Source of the DNA: Methanobacterium sp. UBA44
GTDB taxonomy: Archaea > Methanobacteriota > Methanobacteria > Methanobacteriales > Methanobacteriaceae
Direction of reading: 5' to 3'
NCBI GenBank assembly: GCA_002494885.1
Contig: DACV01000007.1
Span: forward strand, 278,628-342,627
DNA: 64,000 bases
Shown: in pieces, positions 44,401 to 53,490 of the stretch
How positions within the stretch are numbered: the first letter of the stretch is position 1
Layout: each line of letters opens with the position of its first letter
Position numbers and translations under genes: made by a program
Notes under the pieces: model-generated
What the model was told of the DNA's origin: nothing
Database searches by the model: none
What the model saw: only the letters and a program-made list of their open reading frames with translations

Positions 44401-44442
44401 AAGGAGATTAAAAATATGCTCCATCTGATTTATAACGTTTAA
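44401..44442 (+). promoter_or_regulatory. possible eight-codon leader ORF upstream of bioY
   Basis: AAGGAGAT (44401-44408) stands seven bases before ATG 44416, a textbook start region. The frame then encodes only M-L-H-L-I-Y-N-V and stops at 44442. A palindrome follows at 44445. It could be a regulatory leader peptide for bioY, or the stub of a lost gene. The preceding stretch from 44244 holds nothing else recognisable. Confidence 0.35.
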
Positions 44443-44444
44443 AA

Positions 44445-44460
44445 TGTACTTTTCTGTACA
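44445..44460. promoter_or_regulatory. TGTAC-N6-GTACA inverted repeat before bioY
   Basis: Perfect 5-bp arms (44445-44449 and 44456-44460) around a six-base spacer, 58 bp before the bioY start. Possible operator for biotin control, by position only; it does not match the bacterial BirA consensus. Confidence 0.4.
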
Positions 44461-44518
44461 AAAAATATTATCATAATAGGAAAAAAATCCTTTACATATC
44501 ATGGGCAGGAGGAAAAAT

Positions 44519-45163
44519 ATGGAAATATCAATAGCTGATAATTATTATAAAAAGAGGTTCTCATTTTTTAAATGGAATAGAGAGTCTTCATTGGCCAACA
44601 AAGTAACTTTAGCTTTGCTTATGGCATGTGTAACCGGAATTTTAGCTCAGATCGTTATACCTCTCCCATGGACTCCAATTCCGATTACTGGACAAACTTT
44701 TGCCGTTTTAATGGCTGGTGTGGTCCTTGGAAGATATTGGGGAGCTTTAAGCATGGTTATATACGTTGCTTTAGGTTTAGCAGGTGTTCCATGGTTTAAC
44801 GGAATGACTGGAGGTTATGAAGCTATTTTAGGCGCTACAGGCGGATATCTAATTGGTTTTATGCTTGCCGCAATATTCCTTGGCCATTTAACTGACAAAT
44901 ACATTAAAGCAAGAAGCTTTACTCCAATGCTGTTATTAATGCTCTTTGCAAACTTTGCATTGATATATATTCCAGGATTAATTGGTTTAGGTGCATGGTT
45001 ATACTTTGTTAAAGGTTCAATGCCTTCAATATGGATTTTACTTGTAATGGGGCTTATTCCATTCATATTTGGAGATTTAATTAAGATTGGGGGCGCTGCA
45101 GCGTTAACCAAAGCAATTACTCCTAAAAGTAAATTTGGAAATGAAGTGGATGCTAAAACATAA
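44519..45163 (+). CDS. bioY: biotin transporter substrate-binding subunit BioY
   Basis: 214 residues, six membrane helices, the S-component of an ECF biotin transporter. Markers are PLPWTPIPITGQTFAVLMAGVVLG and YVALGLAGVPWF with the following ATGGYLIGF. A start at ATG 44519 is set by AGGAGG six bases upstream; the frame opens earlier at 44501. The genes for the energising subunits (EcfA, EcfT) are not adjacent, so it may share a common ECF module or act alone as solitary BioY proteins do. Confidence 0.93.
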   Translation: MEISIADNYYKKRFSFFKWNRESSLANKVTLALLMACVTGILAQIVIPLPWTPIPITGQTFAVLMAGVVLGRYWGALSMVIYVALGLAGVPWFNGMTGGYEAILGATGGYLIGFMLAAIFLGHLTDKYIKARSFTPMLLLMLFANFALIYIPGLIGLGAWLYFVKGSMPSIWILLVMGLIPFIFGDLIKIGGAAALTKAITPKSKFGNEVDAKT

Positions 45164-45540
45164 ATTTATATTTTTTATTCTTTTCTTTTTACTAATTAAA
45201 AATAATAAATACTTGAGCTTAATATCATATTTAAAGGCATATAGGTTTTAATTTTAAATGCCATAAAATCTTACTAAGTTTCTTTTTGAAATATAATTAA
45301 GCATTATTCCTAATTAAAGATTAAATTAACCCATATTTAATGGATTCAACCCATATTAATTGGAATTTGGGTATTTTTAAGTCTAGTTTTCATATTCATT
45401 TGAATAAAAAAGAAAAATAGAATTATAATGAATTTATTTTGAGAAGAAGGAATTGAGGTAAGGTTAAGACGCAACTTAATAATTTCCTTCTTTTAACTTG
45501 TCTTTCTTCAAAATTTTTTCAGTAACTTAACTAATTTCCA
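45164..45540. other. convergent spacer with terminator-like hairpin
   Basis: Between bioY and the cupin remnant. AAGAAGGAA-TT (45444-45454) pairs with AATTTCCTTCTT (45481-45492) in a long-looped hairpin followed by TTAACTTG. This could end transcripts from both sides. GGCAT/ATGCC near 45236-45262 is a second, weaker hairpin. Two near copies of AACCCATATT(T)AAT lie near 45329 and 45348. No gene seen. Confidence 0.45.
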
Positions 45541-45779
45541 TTAAAGTATTCTTGTGCCTTCTACTGGTCTGGAACTTTAATTACAATAATAGGCAGGTCT
45601 TCATCCCTTTCATTATACAGCAATGGACAATTTTTGCGGGGCTTTCTATAAGTGTATTTTTTCCAACTAATTTCTTTTTCCTCACCAATTTCAATGATTC
45701 CTTCGCCTTCAAGAACATGGAAAAATACATCTACTGGTGTTATATGTCTTTTCAATGATTCTCCTGGTTTTATGGTCAT
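45541..45779 (-). pseudogene. cupin gene with three frame changes
   Basis: The open frame from ATG 45779 reads as a cupin (SLKRHITPVDVFFHVLEGEG) and stays open to a TAG at 45561, but a 16-residue stretch is nonsense. In another frame the same bases encode NTLIESPAKIVHC, the expected second cupin motif with its His. The original frame then returns (YNERDEDLP...KVP), and a third frame gives the expected end RPVEGTRIL with TAA at 45541. So an insertion near 45660 and a loss near 45618 compensate each other, and a third shift near 45570 spoils the tail. The barrel's N-terminal strands are also missing. Confidence 0.8.
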
Positions 45780-46020
45780 ATGATATCTTCAAAGTCAGAG
45801 TTCAACTTTAAAGCCTTATCAAAACACTCTATTGCATCTAAATATTTCTTATTTTTTCCAAGAATTAAACCTCTGCTATGCAAAACTTCAACGTTCTCTG
45901 AATCTAATTCTAAATCTTTTTCATAGTATTTAAGTGCTTATGATATTTACCCTGATTTAATAACTTATTAGCTTTTTTAATCCCTGAATCAACACCTTTA
46001 AACCTATCCAAAAAATACAT
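45776..46020 (-). pseudogene. frameshifted TPR protein
   Basis: From ATG 46020 the frame gives KKANKLLNQGKYHK and then hits a stop. One base over, ALKYYEKDLELDSENVEVLHSRG and LDAIECFDKALKLNSDF continue to the TGA at 45776. The whole is two tetratricopeptide repeats of the kind used in protein-protein contacts, broken by a single-base loss near 45937. Its end overlaps the cupin remnant's ATG. Confidence 0.8.
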
Positions 46021-46035
46021 TAAAACACCGATCAA

Positions 46036-46212
46036 TTACTTCTCAATTAATTTCAAAACTTCTCCTCTAGCTTTCAATGCAGGTTCAAAATCAGGGTCCA
46101 ACTCTAAAGCTTTATCAAAACATTATAAAGCTTCTTTATATCTTTCCTGCCTATAAAAACTATTTCCCTTTTTAATCAATGATTTCTGTTTATAACCGTC
46201 TAAAAATCCCAT
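46036..46212 (-). pseudogene. TPR protein with internal stop
   Basis: ATG 46212, behind a strong GGAGGAG site, opens KKGNSFYRQERYKEAL followed by TAA, then without a change of frame CFDKALELDPDFEPALKARG to the end at 46036. The stop replaces a Glu or Lys codon in a TPR helix. A paralogue of the TPR remnant just downstream; the good ribosome site shows it was recently expressed. Confidence 0.8.
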
Positions 46213-46252
46213 TATAAATCTCCTCCGCCAAATATAGGAAAATAATCATTTT

Positions 46253-46637
46253 TTATGATATGATTCCCATGGCAAGGATAGGACCTACTATAATTGATCC
46301 ACAACTTCCATAAGTTATATCCCATAATCCTCCCTTAATGTCACCTGAACGAAGTTTATTTCCACCAGATTTAATCTTTTTTCCACAATTATTAAAGAAT
46401 TCCCTTATATGTATTAGCATCATCATCAGGATCATTCGGGTCAAAGTCATCAGCACTTCCATTATTAAGGATAAACAACCCATATCGTGTGTTTCCACTT
46501 ATTATATTAAATTTAATATTAGTTGAAGAAGTAACTACACATATTCCATCTTTTACATTATTTATTAAAATGTTTTGAGATACTATGCTGTTATATGCCT
46601 TATATAAATTTTTCAAATTTCTTTGTGCCCTCTTCAA
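46253..46637 (-). pseudogene. broken beta-helix (NosD-like) surface protein fragment
   Basis: The first part (NSIVSQNILINNVKDGI...NIKFNIISGNTRYGLFI) has the Asn-rich turns of parallel beta-helix repeats and ends in the acidic run DDFDPNDPDDDANT. A frame change near 46410 shifts to FFNNCGKKIKSGGNKLRSGD and a Gly-rich hydrophobic tail. The N-terminus and signal peptide are missing. Fragment of a larger adhesin-like surface protein. Confidence 0.6.
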
Positions 46638-46639
46638 AG

Positions 46640-46960
46640 TGGCTATTTTTCATGAAAAAACTTTTTTAATAATTTATCCTCTATAATTTGCTCTTTCAGA
46701 GCCTTTTAGTGTTTTGTTAATTTTTTTGGTGCATTTCTGCTTTTGATCATGTAGAAACACTATTAATAATAGTTATTTTGTAGTATATTCCCATAATTAA
46801 TAATAATTATGACAATAAAGTCCATACATTAGCAATAACATTTTTACTAATAATGAATGATTCAATTATTGTCGAAATAGTTACACAATTTAGATAATTA
46901 TATTAATTATTAATAATATATTATGATTAATTATTATAAAAATTAATATGATGTGCTACG
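46640..46960. other. intergenic, no gene seen
   Basis: Very AT-rich sequence between the beta-helix remnant and the glycosyltransferase. GCTCT-TTC-AGAGC near 46694-46708 is a perfect 5-bp, three-base-loop hairpin followed by T-rich sequence. Several TTAATAATAAT-like runs near 46800-46940 could hold the glycosyltransferase promoter. Confidence 0.4.
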
Positions 46961-47626
46961 ATGAAAGAAGTAACATTTCTACTACATGTATTTAACAAAG
47001 AGGAAAAAATAGGATTAATTCTCAAAAAAATAGGTAAAAAATACCCTGAATCAAAAATAATAGTTATTGATAACAATTCAAGTGATAAAACTGCTAAAAT
47101 TGCGAGTAAATCAGGTGCACAGGTATTATATGAAAAAGAACATGGAAAATACAATGCCATAAAAAAAGGTTTTAAAAATATAAAAACCCAATTTACAGTT
47201 GTAATTGACATAGAAAATGTAAATTATCTTGAAGATGTAAAAAAATTAATTGAAAAACTATTTCTTGATAAAACTGATATAGCATTATGTTCACAGACAA
47301 AGCGAAATACAGGATCCATTACCAAATTCAATTTAATCAACTATTATTTATTCCATCTGATTTCCAGCTTATTATATTATAAAACATCCGATGTTTTCAC
47401 TGGTTACTGGGCATTTAAAAGAAATTTTATAGATTATATTCTTCAAAAAGAAATTAAGTCCACTGGTTTTCAGGGAGAATCAGAGATGTTTTCAATAATT
47501 TCTAGAGGCAATTTTAAAATCCATGAAATACCGGTTAAGTGTGCAACAGATTCTACTAATTTAAGTTTATTAGGTGATAATTCGAAGATATACAAAACTA
47601 TATCTGGATTAATAAAATTGGATTAG
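46961..47626 (+). CDS. family 2 glycosyltransferase
   Basis: 221 residues of the GT-A fold. It begins VTFLLHVFNKEEKIGLIL, then IIVIDNNSSDKTAKIA (nucleotide-binding strand) and EHGKYNAIKKGF. The metal-binding DxD is replaced by DIEN in VVIDIEN, and FTGYWAFKR and STGFQGESEMFS follow in the acceptor region. Similar to small dolichol-phosphate glucosyl/mannosyl-type enzymes. Surface glycan assembly is likely. It is intact within a run of broken genes. Confidence 0.85.
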   Translation: MKEVTFLLHVFNKEEKIGLILKKIGKKYPESKIIVIDNNSSDKTAKIASKSGAQVLYEKEHGKYNAIKKGFKNIKTQFTVVIDIENVNYLEDVKKLIEKLFLDKTDIALCSQTKRNTGSITKFNLINYYLFHLISSLLYYKTSDVFTGYWAFKRNFIDYILQKEIKSTGFQGESEMFSIISRGNFKIHEIPVKCATDSTNLSLLGDNSKIYKTISGLIKLD

Positions 47627-48026
47627 AATATAGATGTTCTAAAATTTACTAATATAAATCTCAAAATTAAAAGTACTTAAAATTATAAAATTTTCCCCAA
47701 GTGATTAGGCAAATGATCAATAAATATGGTATTTAACCATTTTAAAGATCATATGAACTTATTATTACCAAAAAGCACCATTATAATACCAATAACCCAT
47801 TTTGCTTCGTTATAGATATGTATGGCGAAGTAAAAATTTAATCTCCCTCAAAAAGAAAAGTAGTACCAATCGACAATTCATTATAGCCAGAAAGAACATA
47901 ACAAACTATGAAGAGTTAATGCTTTTTATACCACCCCATGTATATGTAATAGAGTATTTATTGATACTTTTAACAATCTACTCTCAAAATTAATCATTAA
48001 TTCATAAATTCAAACTAAAAAGAGAA
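47627..48026. other. intergenic or unrecognised remnant
   Basis: 400 bp with one 63-codon frame (47802-47993, TTG start, no ribosome site) that is not recognised and looks no better than chance. TTTGCTTCG...CGAAGTAAA near 47795-47830 is an inverted repeat with one G-T pair. Given decay on both sides, degenerate coding sequence is possible. Confidence 0.35.
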
Positions 48027-48216
48027 TTAATCAGTTATTTCTCCTTCTAATCTTTCCATTCTTCTAACAAAAAAATCTCTTATTAGGATAAAACATTCAA
48101 TCATCTCTTTTCCAAGGGATTATCATCTTTAATTAAATTTTCAGTAATTTGTTTAAATTCTAACCATAATATTGGTGCATATTTTTCAAAATACTTTTAT
48201 AATTAAAATTTAACAT
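48027..48216 (-). pseudogene. frameshifted small helical protein, unknown family
   Basis: ATG 48216 opens M-L-N-F-N-Y-K. A second frame carries YFEKYAPILWLEFKQITENL and a third EMIECFILIRDFFVRRMERL to a TAA at 48027. Stitched together they form a plausible 63-residue amphipathic protein. Two indels are needed. Family not recognised. Confidence 0.55.
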
Positions 48217-48231
48217 TACCCATCCTCTAAT

Positions 48232-48516
48232 CTATGTAAACAAATTGATGAGATTTCCCTCTTCTTTACCTCTTAACCTTAGTATTCTATAATAAATTAA
48301 AGTTAACTCATCTAAATGACAATGAAGATATATTTCACAAATTTCACTTTCATTAAATGCAACTGACAAAAAAGAAGTTTGATTTTCCCATATTCCACGA
48401 TTCCAATTGGGTAAAGGAAATGTAATAATTATTGGCGCAAGACTCACATTTTCTTTAGTTCATAGTCATCTAATTTCTTTTTATTTAACTTTATTTAATT
48501 TTTTAAGATCAAACAT
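48232..48516 (-). pseudogene. frameshifted small protein overlapping the DUF763 stop
   Basis: ATG 48516 overlaps the DUF763 stop and encodes M-F-D-L-K-K-L-N-K before a stop. KKKLDDYELKK follows in another frame, and then SLAPIIITFPLPNWNRGI through LRLRGKEEGN in a third to the stop at 48232. About 94 residues if repaired. The last 71 codons form an open frame with a GTG start but no ribosome site. The overlap implies that it was once cotranslated with DUF763. Family unknown. Confidence 0.5.
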
Positions 48517-49642
48517 TGATAAATGATTCTAATCTCTTAATAGCATTGTATTTATCTTTTTTATCTAATTTGGCCTCATCAAGAGCATTTTTCAAAGTCT
48601 GAATTGAATTGTCATATACCTCTCGATCTACAGGATAAGGGAATCCATCTTTTCCGCCGTGGGTAAAACTGTATTTCACCGGGTCTTTCCAGCTTGATTC
48701 GGCTCCATAGACAAGATCAGAAATCAAGGCAAGTGCTCTGATTTTTTTTGGTCCAATTCCCTCTAAAGAGATGAGTTCTTCGTAATTTTGGGGCTGTAAT
48801 TCATAAGCATTTTTTAAAACCTTAAATTCCTGCTCGCTCATGTCCATATCCAGCACTGGATGGTGGCTAGGCATATTAACCTCTTTAAAATTATCTGATG
48901 AATGACTGGCAAAGAAATCTGTAAGTAAAGTCTGTGAACCTTTCTGGAAATAGCGCCTTAAATGATCGGGGTTATCACAGATAACATCCACACTTGTATC
49001 CCTTGCTTCGCTACTTAACTTTGATGTCATGTCCAGAGTCCTGGATCCGAATTCATCACAGCAAATTCCGTTATGGGGTTCTTCAATAACTTTTTCAATG
49101 GATTCAGAAAGCCAGTGATAACGCCTGGCATACCTGTTTTCAGTATTCAATCCCTGCTGGACAACTGCCCAATTTCCATGTTCATTAAAAATGAATGAGT
49201 GATGATAAAGATTATATCCGTCCTGTATACATGAATTATCTATTTTAGCAGATATCTTACTGGAGTGTACCAGTTCATCAACTGTTTTTGAGGATAATGA
49301 AAATAATTGGGAACCATATTCGATATCCAATGGTGCTTTTCTTGAATTTTTACCTTTGCCCCCTGCTATCATCAATCTGTGTTCTTCAGGGTCAATGGCC
49401 ATCTTTAAAGCACCGCATGTGGTTGTAGTGGTGCCTGATGAATGCCAGTCAAAACCAATAACACAGGAAAGTGCCTGGAACCAGTAAGGATCCGATATTC
49501 GCCTTAAAAACTCATCAGCATCGTATTCATATAAAATAACATCAAGAATACCTTCTGTAAGTTTCACCATTCTGGTAAAGAGCCATCTGGGGGCATGCCC
49601 TCCATGTAAAGGTAGATTTGCCACTCCGCTTCTTGCCTGCAT
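48509..49642 (-). CDS. DUF763 protein with helix-hairpin-helix
   Basis: 377 residues of DUF763, found in archaea and some bacteria. The N-terminus GVANLPLHGGHAPRWLF is the family signature; GFDWHSSGTTTT and the HHR-like cluster further on may form a catalytic site, and YEELISLEGIGPKKIRALAL near 290-310 is a helix-hairpin-helix DNA-binding motif. A nuclease or DNA-repair function is suggested by fold, not proven. Full length and intact, at the right border of the decay zone. Confidence 0.88.
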   Translation of the reverse strand: MQARSGVANLPLHGGHAPRWLFTRMVKLTEGILDVILYEYDADEFLRRISDPYWFQALSCVIGFDWHSSGTTTTTCGALKMAIDPEEHRLMIAGGKGKNSRKAPLDIEYGSQLFSLSSKTVDELVHSSKISAKIDNSCIQDGYNLYHHSFIFNEHGNWAVVQQGLNTENRYARRYHWLSESIEKVIEEPHNGICCDEFGSRTLDMTSKLSSEARDTSVDVICDNPDHLRRYFQKGSQTLLTDFFASHSSDNFKEVNMPSHHPVLDMDMSEQEFKVLKNAYELQPQNYEELISLEGIGPKKIRALALISDLVYGAESSWKDPVKYSFTHGGKDGFPYPVDREVYDNSIQTLKNALDEAKLDKKDKYNAIKRLESFINV

Positions 49643-49753
49643 TCTATCATCCTAAAATAGCTTCTAATTTTAATATCTAAATTTAATAATAAATGGTTAT
49701 TCCAAGAGCATCTGAAAAGTAATTGAAAAAAATTAAAAAAAATATTATAAAAT

Positions 49754-50671
49754 TCAGCGCTTTGATACTTCAATCATCCGTTCGACAGCGCCTCTTGCTT
49801 TATCTGCAATGTTTTTATCCACTTTGACCACAAATTCCTCATTTAAAAGGGAATTTTTAATCTTTTCAAGGGTATGCAGCTTCATTGTCTCACATATAGC
49901 TTCAGATAAAGCTGGAATTATGGTTTTATCTGGATTTTCCCTTCTAAGGCGAGTTACCATATCCACTTCGGTTCCAATTATGAATGTATCTTTAGATGAT
50001 TCTTTGACATGGTTAACCATGCCCCCAGTGCTTAAAACATGATCAGCCATTTTCTGGATTTCAGGATTGCACTCAGGATGAACAAGAATCTCTGCATCAG
50101 GATACTTCTCCCTTAAAAAGAAAATCTCCCCTGTAAACATTCTATGCACATAACAGTGCCCGCCTTCGGGAATAGGAATTATTTCCTTGTCAGTAAAACT
50201 TGAAACATAAGATGCCAGATTCATGTCCGGTCCAAATAATATCCTATCTTCATCGAGGCTTTCCACGATTTTAACTGCATTTGCAGAGGTACATAAAATA
50301 TCTGCCTCTGCCTTTGCTTCTGCAAGGGTATTAACGTACAAAACAACTGCTGCATCGTTGAATCTCCCCTTTGCTTTTTTTACTTCACTTGCGGGGAGCA
50401 TGTTGGCCATTGGACATTCTGCCTGAGTATCAGGAATCAGTATTTTTTTATCCGGATTCAATATTGCTGCTGTTTCTGCCATGAAATCCACACCGCAGAA
50501 AACTACCAGATCTTTATCGTCTATTTCTGATGCTTTTATACAAAGTTCAAGAGAATCACCCATAAAATCTGCAATTTCCTGTATATCCCATGTTTGATAG
50601 TTATGGGCCAATATAATTGCGTTTTTCTCTTCTTTTAGTTGTATAATTTCCTTTTGCAGATCATTTAACAT
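49754..50671 (-). CDS. nadA: quinolinate synthase
   Basis: 305 residues, condensing iminoaspartate with dihydroxyacetone phosphate to quinolinate in NAD synthesis. The three cysteines that bind the [4Fe-4S] cluster are Cys86, Cys173 and Cys260, at the even 87-residue spacing seen in archaeal NadA. LAHNYQ (22-26) and GPDMNLA are also typical. L-aspartate dehydrogenase and nadC are not in the window. Confidence 0.95.
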   Translation of the reverse strand: MLNDLQKEIIQLKEEKNAIILAHNYQTWDIQEIADFMGDSLELCIKASEIDDKDLVVFCGVDFMAETAAILNPDKKILIPDTQAECPMANMLPASEVKKAKGRFNDAAVVLYVNTLAEAKAEADILCTSANAVKIVESLDEDRILFGPDMNLASYVSSFTDKEIIPIPEGGHCYVHRMFTGEIFFLREKYPDAEILVHPECNPEIQKMADHVLSTGGMVNHVKESSKDTFIIGTEVDMVTRLRRENPDKTIIPALSEAICETMKLHTLEKIKNSLLNEEFVVKVDKNIADKARGAVERMIEVSKR

Positions 50672-50892
50672 AGAATCGCCTTCAACCTGTATAATTAAAA
50701 TTAATAAAATAATTGTCTAACAATTCAATCTATGTTTATCTATTTGTATTTATATAATAAATACTTAATATTATCATTATATAATTCTCTAAAATGGTTT
50801 TTCTTTCTTAAATTGCTAATTTTAAAATATAAACAAGATACATTCTCATTAATAATTCGTATATTTAAAATACAAAAAGATTTGTAATCTAT

Positions 50893-51663
50893 TTAAACTT
50901 CGTCCACCTCTGCCCCCAGAAGTGCATATTTACAGGGACATTCCCTTTCTGCAGGAGTTCTGGATATTGCATCGTAGATCAATCTAACTAAATCTTCTTT
51001 CTTCCCCTCAACAATATCAAATACTTCTTTAATAGTTAATTTCGTTGGGGAAATTGATGCTGCATAATTAGAAACCATGCATATACTTGCATAACAAATT
51101 TCAAGCTCTCTGGCAAGTATTGCTTCCGGTATCCCTGTCATTCCAACAACTGAACCCCCAAGCTTCTTGAACATGCTTATTTCTGCTGCTGTTTCGAATC
51201 TGGGGCCTTCTGTACATACATAAACTCCATTTTCAACAACTTCCCCAGAAGATATCAAATTATCCCTTAAATTGTGGCAGTAAGGCTCAGTAATGTCAAT
51301 ATGCACTGTTTTAGTATCATAAAAAGTGCTCTGCCTTAATTTGGTAAAATCGAGAAAATCATGCGGAACCATGAAATCTCCTGGTTTTATATCTAATTCC
51401 AGCGAACCGACTGCATTGGTGGCAATTATCATTTCAACGCCTATTTTTTTCATTGCATAAATATTTGCCCGGTAATTAATCATATGTGGAGGATTTACAT
51501 GCCCTTTAGCATGCCTGGGCATAAATGCAACATCTTTATTGTGCAATTTGAATACATTAATCTCGGGTGATTCGCCATAGGGGGTTTCAATAACGCTTGT
51601 TTCTATTCCATCCCCCATCTCAACTATTTCATATATACCTGTACCGCCTATAATTCCAATCAT
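50893..51663 (-). CDS. S-methyl-5'-thioinosine phosphorylase / MTA phosphorylase family
   Basis: 256 residues of the PNP/MTAP family. GGTGIYE near the start binds phosphate, RHAKGHVNPPHMINYRAN and TEGPRFET are family hallmarks, and SNYAASISP carries Asn where adenosine-type enzymes have Asp. That favours 6-oxopurine substrates, as in the Methanocaldococcus methylthioinosine phosphorylase. It salvages methylthio-nucleosides from SAM use. The substrate call rests on this one position plus the lineage. Confidence 0.9.
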   Translation of the reverse strand: MIGIIGGTGIYEIVEMGDGIETSVIETPYGESPEINVFKLHNKDVAFMPRHAKGHVNPPHMINYRANIYAMKKIGVEMIIATNAVGSLELDIKPGDFMVPHDFLDFTKLRQSTFYDTKTVHIDITEPYCHNLRDNLISSGEVVENGVYVCTEGPRFETAAEISMFKKLGGSVVGMTGIPEAILARELEICYASICMVSNYAASISPTKLTIKEVFDIVEGKKEDLVRLIYDAISRTPAERECPCKYALLGAEVDEV

Positions 51664-51844
51664 ATTTTATCAACTTTTTAATTGCTGTTTAGATTTCTAA
51701 CTTTAAATATCCTATATTTTGCTTAAAAGGCCTAATACTATCTTTATGAATTCTTAAGGACTCTCTAACACTAATGAATACCCGATATCCCTAATTCCAT
51801 CAAATTTGGCATAAGACCTCTTAACTTAAAAAATAAAAATAATT

Positions 51845-53287
51845 CTAACCCTTGGAAACACCAAGAGGAATCATTTTACCAACAAGACGAGAAATACCTG
51901 CATCTGCAGAGGTCTTTACAACTTCATCAACATCTTTGTAGGCTCCAGGGGCCTCTTCAGCTACTACTGGCATTGAAGATGCTCTTACTACAATTCCTCT
52001 GCTTTCTAATAGCTTCTTAACTTCTTCTCCCCTATATTCTCTTTTAGCTCCAGCTCTACTCATTTTACGGCCTGCACCATGTGCTGATGAGCCAAATGTT
52101 TCTTCCATAGCAGTACCTGTCCCTGCAAGTATATAAGAAGCTGTACCCATTGTTCCTGGGATTAATACTGGTTGTCCTACATTTCTATATGCTTTAGGGA
52201 CTTCTTCTCTTCCTGGTCCAAAAGCACGAGTTGCTCCTTTCCTGTGAACGTAAACATCCATATTTCTATCCTTTATTCTATGAGTTTCCTTTTTTGCAAT
52301 GTTGTGAGCCACATCATATACTATTTCCATCCCCATTTCCTCAGTGTCTTGCCTTAGAACCTGTTCAAAGGATTCACGAGTCCAGTGGACTATCATCTGC
52401 CTGTTAGTCCATGCATAATTTGCTGCGGCGGACATTGCCTTGAAATAATCCTGTGCTTCATCGGAATCCACAGGTGCGCATGCCAACTGGCGATCAGGGA
52501 GATTAATCTCGTATCTTTTAGCTGCCCTGTCCATGACCCTTAAATAGTCGGAACAGATCTGATGTCCACATCCCCTTGAGCCAGTGTGGATAAGAACAAC
52601 AATTTGACCTTCTTCAATCCCAAATACTTTTGCAGTATCTTCATCGAAGATTTTATCTATCTTTTGAACTTCAAGAAAGTGATTTCCAGATCCAAGTGAC
52701 CCTAACTGTGGAACTCCCCTTTTCTTTGCTTTATCACTAACTTTACTTGAATCGGCAGCTTCCATTTTACCATTTTCTTCAAGAAATTCCAGATCTGATT
52801 CCCAACCATATCCATTTTCAACTGCCCATTCTGCACCATTATCAAGTACTTCATCAATTTGACCTTCTTGGAGCCTTATTTTTCCTTTACTTCCCACCCC
52901 AGAAGGTATGTTCTTGAAAAGAGCCTCAACTATCTCTTTAATTCTAGGTTTTATATCTTTTTCAGTTAAGTTTGTTTTTATAAGTCTCACACCACAGTTA
53001 ATGTCAAATCCAACCCCACCAGGACTTATAACTCCATTCCTGGCACTGAAAGCTGCTACTCCCCCAATTGGAAACCCATAACCAAAATGAATATCTGGAA
53101 GCCCTATTGAAAACTTCTGGATACCTGGCAAGCATGCTACATTGGCTATTTGTTCTATTGCACCTTCATCAACTTCTTTAATGGTATTATCATTTAAAAA
53201 TATTCTTCCAGGAACTCTCATTTCTTTTTTATAGGATGAGGGAAGTTCCCATACACATTCTCTTATTTTATTTAAATTTTCTTCCAT
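51845..53287 (-). CDS. rtcB: tRNA-splicing ligase RtcB
   Basis: 480 residues, GTP- and Mn-dependent RNA ligase joining tRNA exon ends. Metal ligands are Asp95 and Cys98 (DINCGVRL), His203 (GNHF), His234 (HTGSRGCGHQ) and His328. His403 in SAHGAGRKMSR is the guanylylated residue. No intein, unlike many archaeal RtcB proteins. Its activator archease lies about 600 bp upstream, with a zinc-ribbon gene between, all on one strand. Confidence 0.97.
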   Translation of the reverse strand: MEENLNKIRECVWELPSSYKKEMRVPGRIFLNDNTIKEVDEGAIEQIANVACLPGIQKFSIGLPDIHFGYGFPIGGVAAFSARNGVISPGGVGFDINCGVRLIKTNLTEKDIKPRIKEIVEALFKNIPSGVGSKGKIRLQEGQIDEVLDNGAEWAVENGYGWESDLEFLEENGKMEAADSSKVSDKAKKRGVPQLGSLGSGNHFLEVQKIDKIFDEDTAKVFGIEEGQIVVLIHTGSRGCGHQICSDYLRVMDRAAKRYEINLPDRQLACAPVDSDEAQDYFKAMSAAANYAWTNRQMIVHWTRESFEQVLRQDTEEMGMEIVYDVAHNIAKKETHRIKDRNMDVYVHRKGATRAFGPGREEVPKAYRNVGQPVLIPGTMGTASYILAGTGTAMEETFGSSAHGAGRKMSRAGAKREYRGEEVKKLLESRGIVVRASSMPVVAEEAPGAYKDVDEVVKTSADAGISRLVGKMIPLGVSKG

Positions 53288-53490
53288 AGTCTTTTCTCCA
53301 AAAACAGGATGTTAAGTACAAATAATAATTAATGACAAATCAAATAGATTTTCAATAATATTTTAGTTTAAACTTCTTTAAAAAAGTTTTAGATTTGAAT
53401 AATTAAATGAGAAGAAAGTTTTAATTTAGTATCCGAATTAGCCAAAATTAATTATAAAATATTCTAAAGGAGATAAAGACATAAAATTTA

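Noticed and set aside
47802..47993. 63-codon frame as a real gene
   Set aside because: TTG start without ribosome site, no recognisable domain and a composition like the surrounding spacer.
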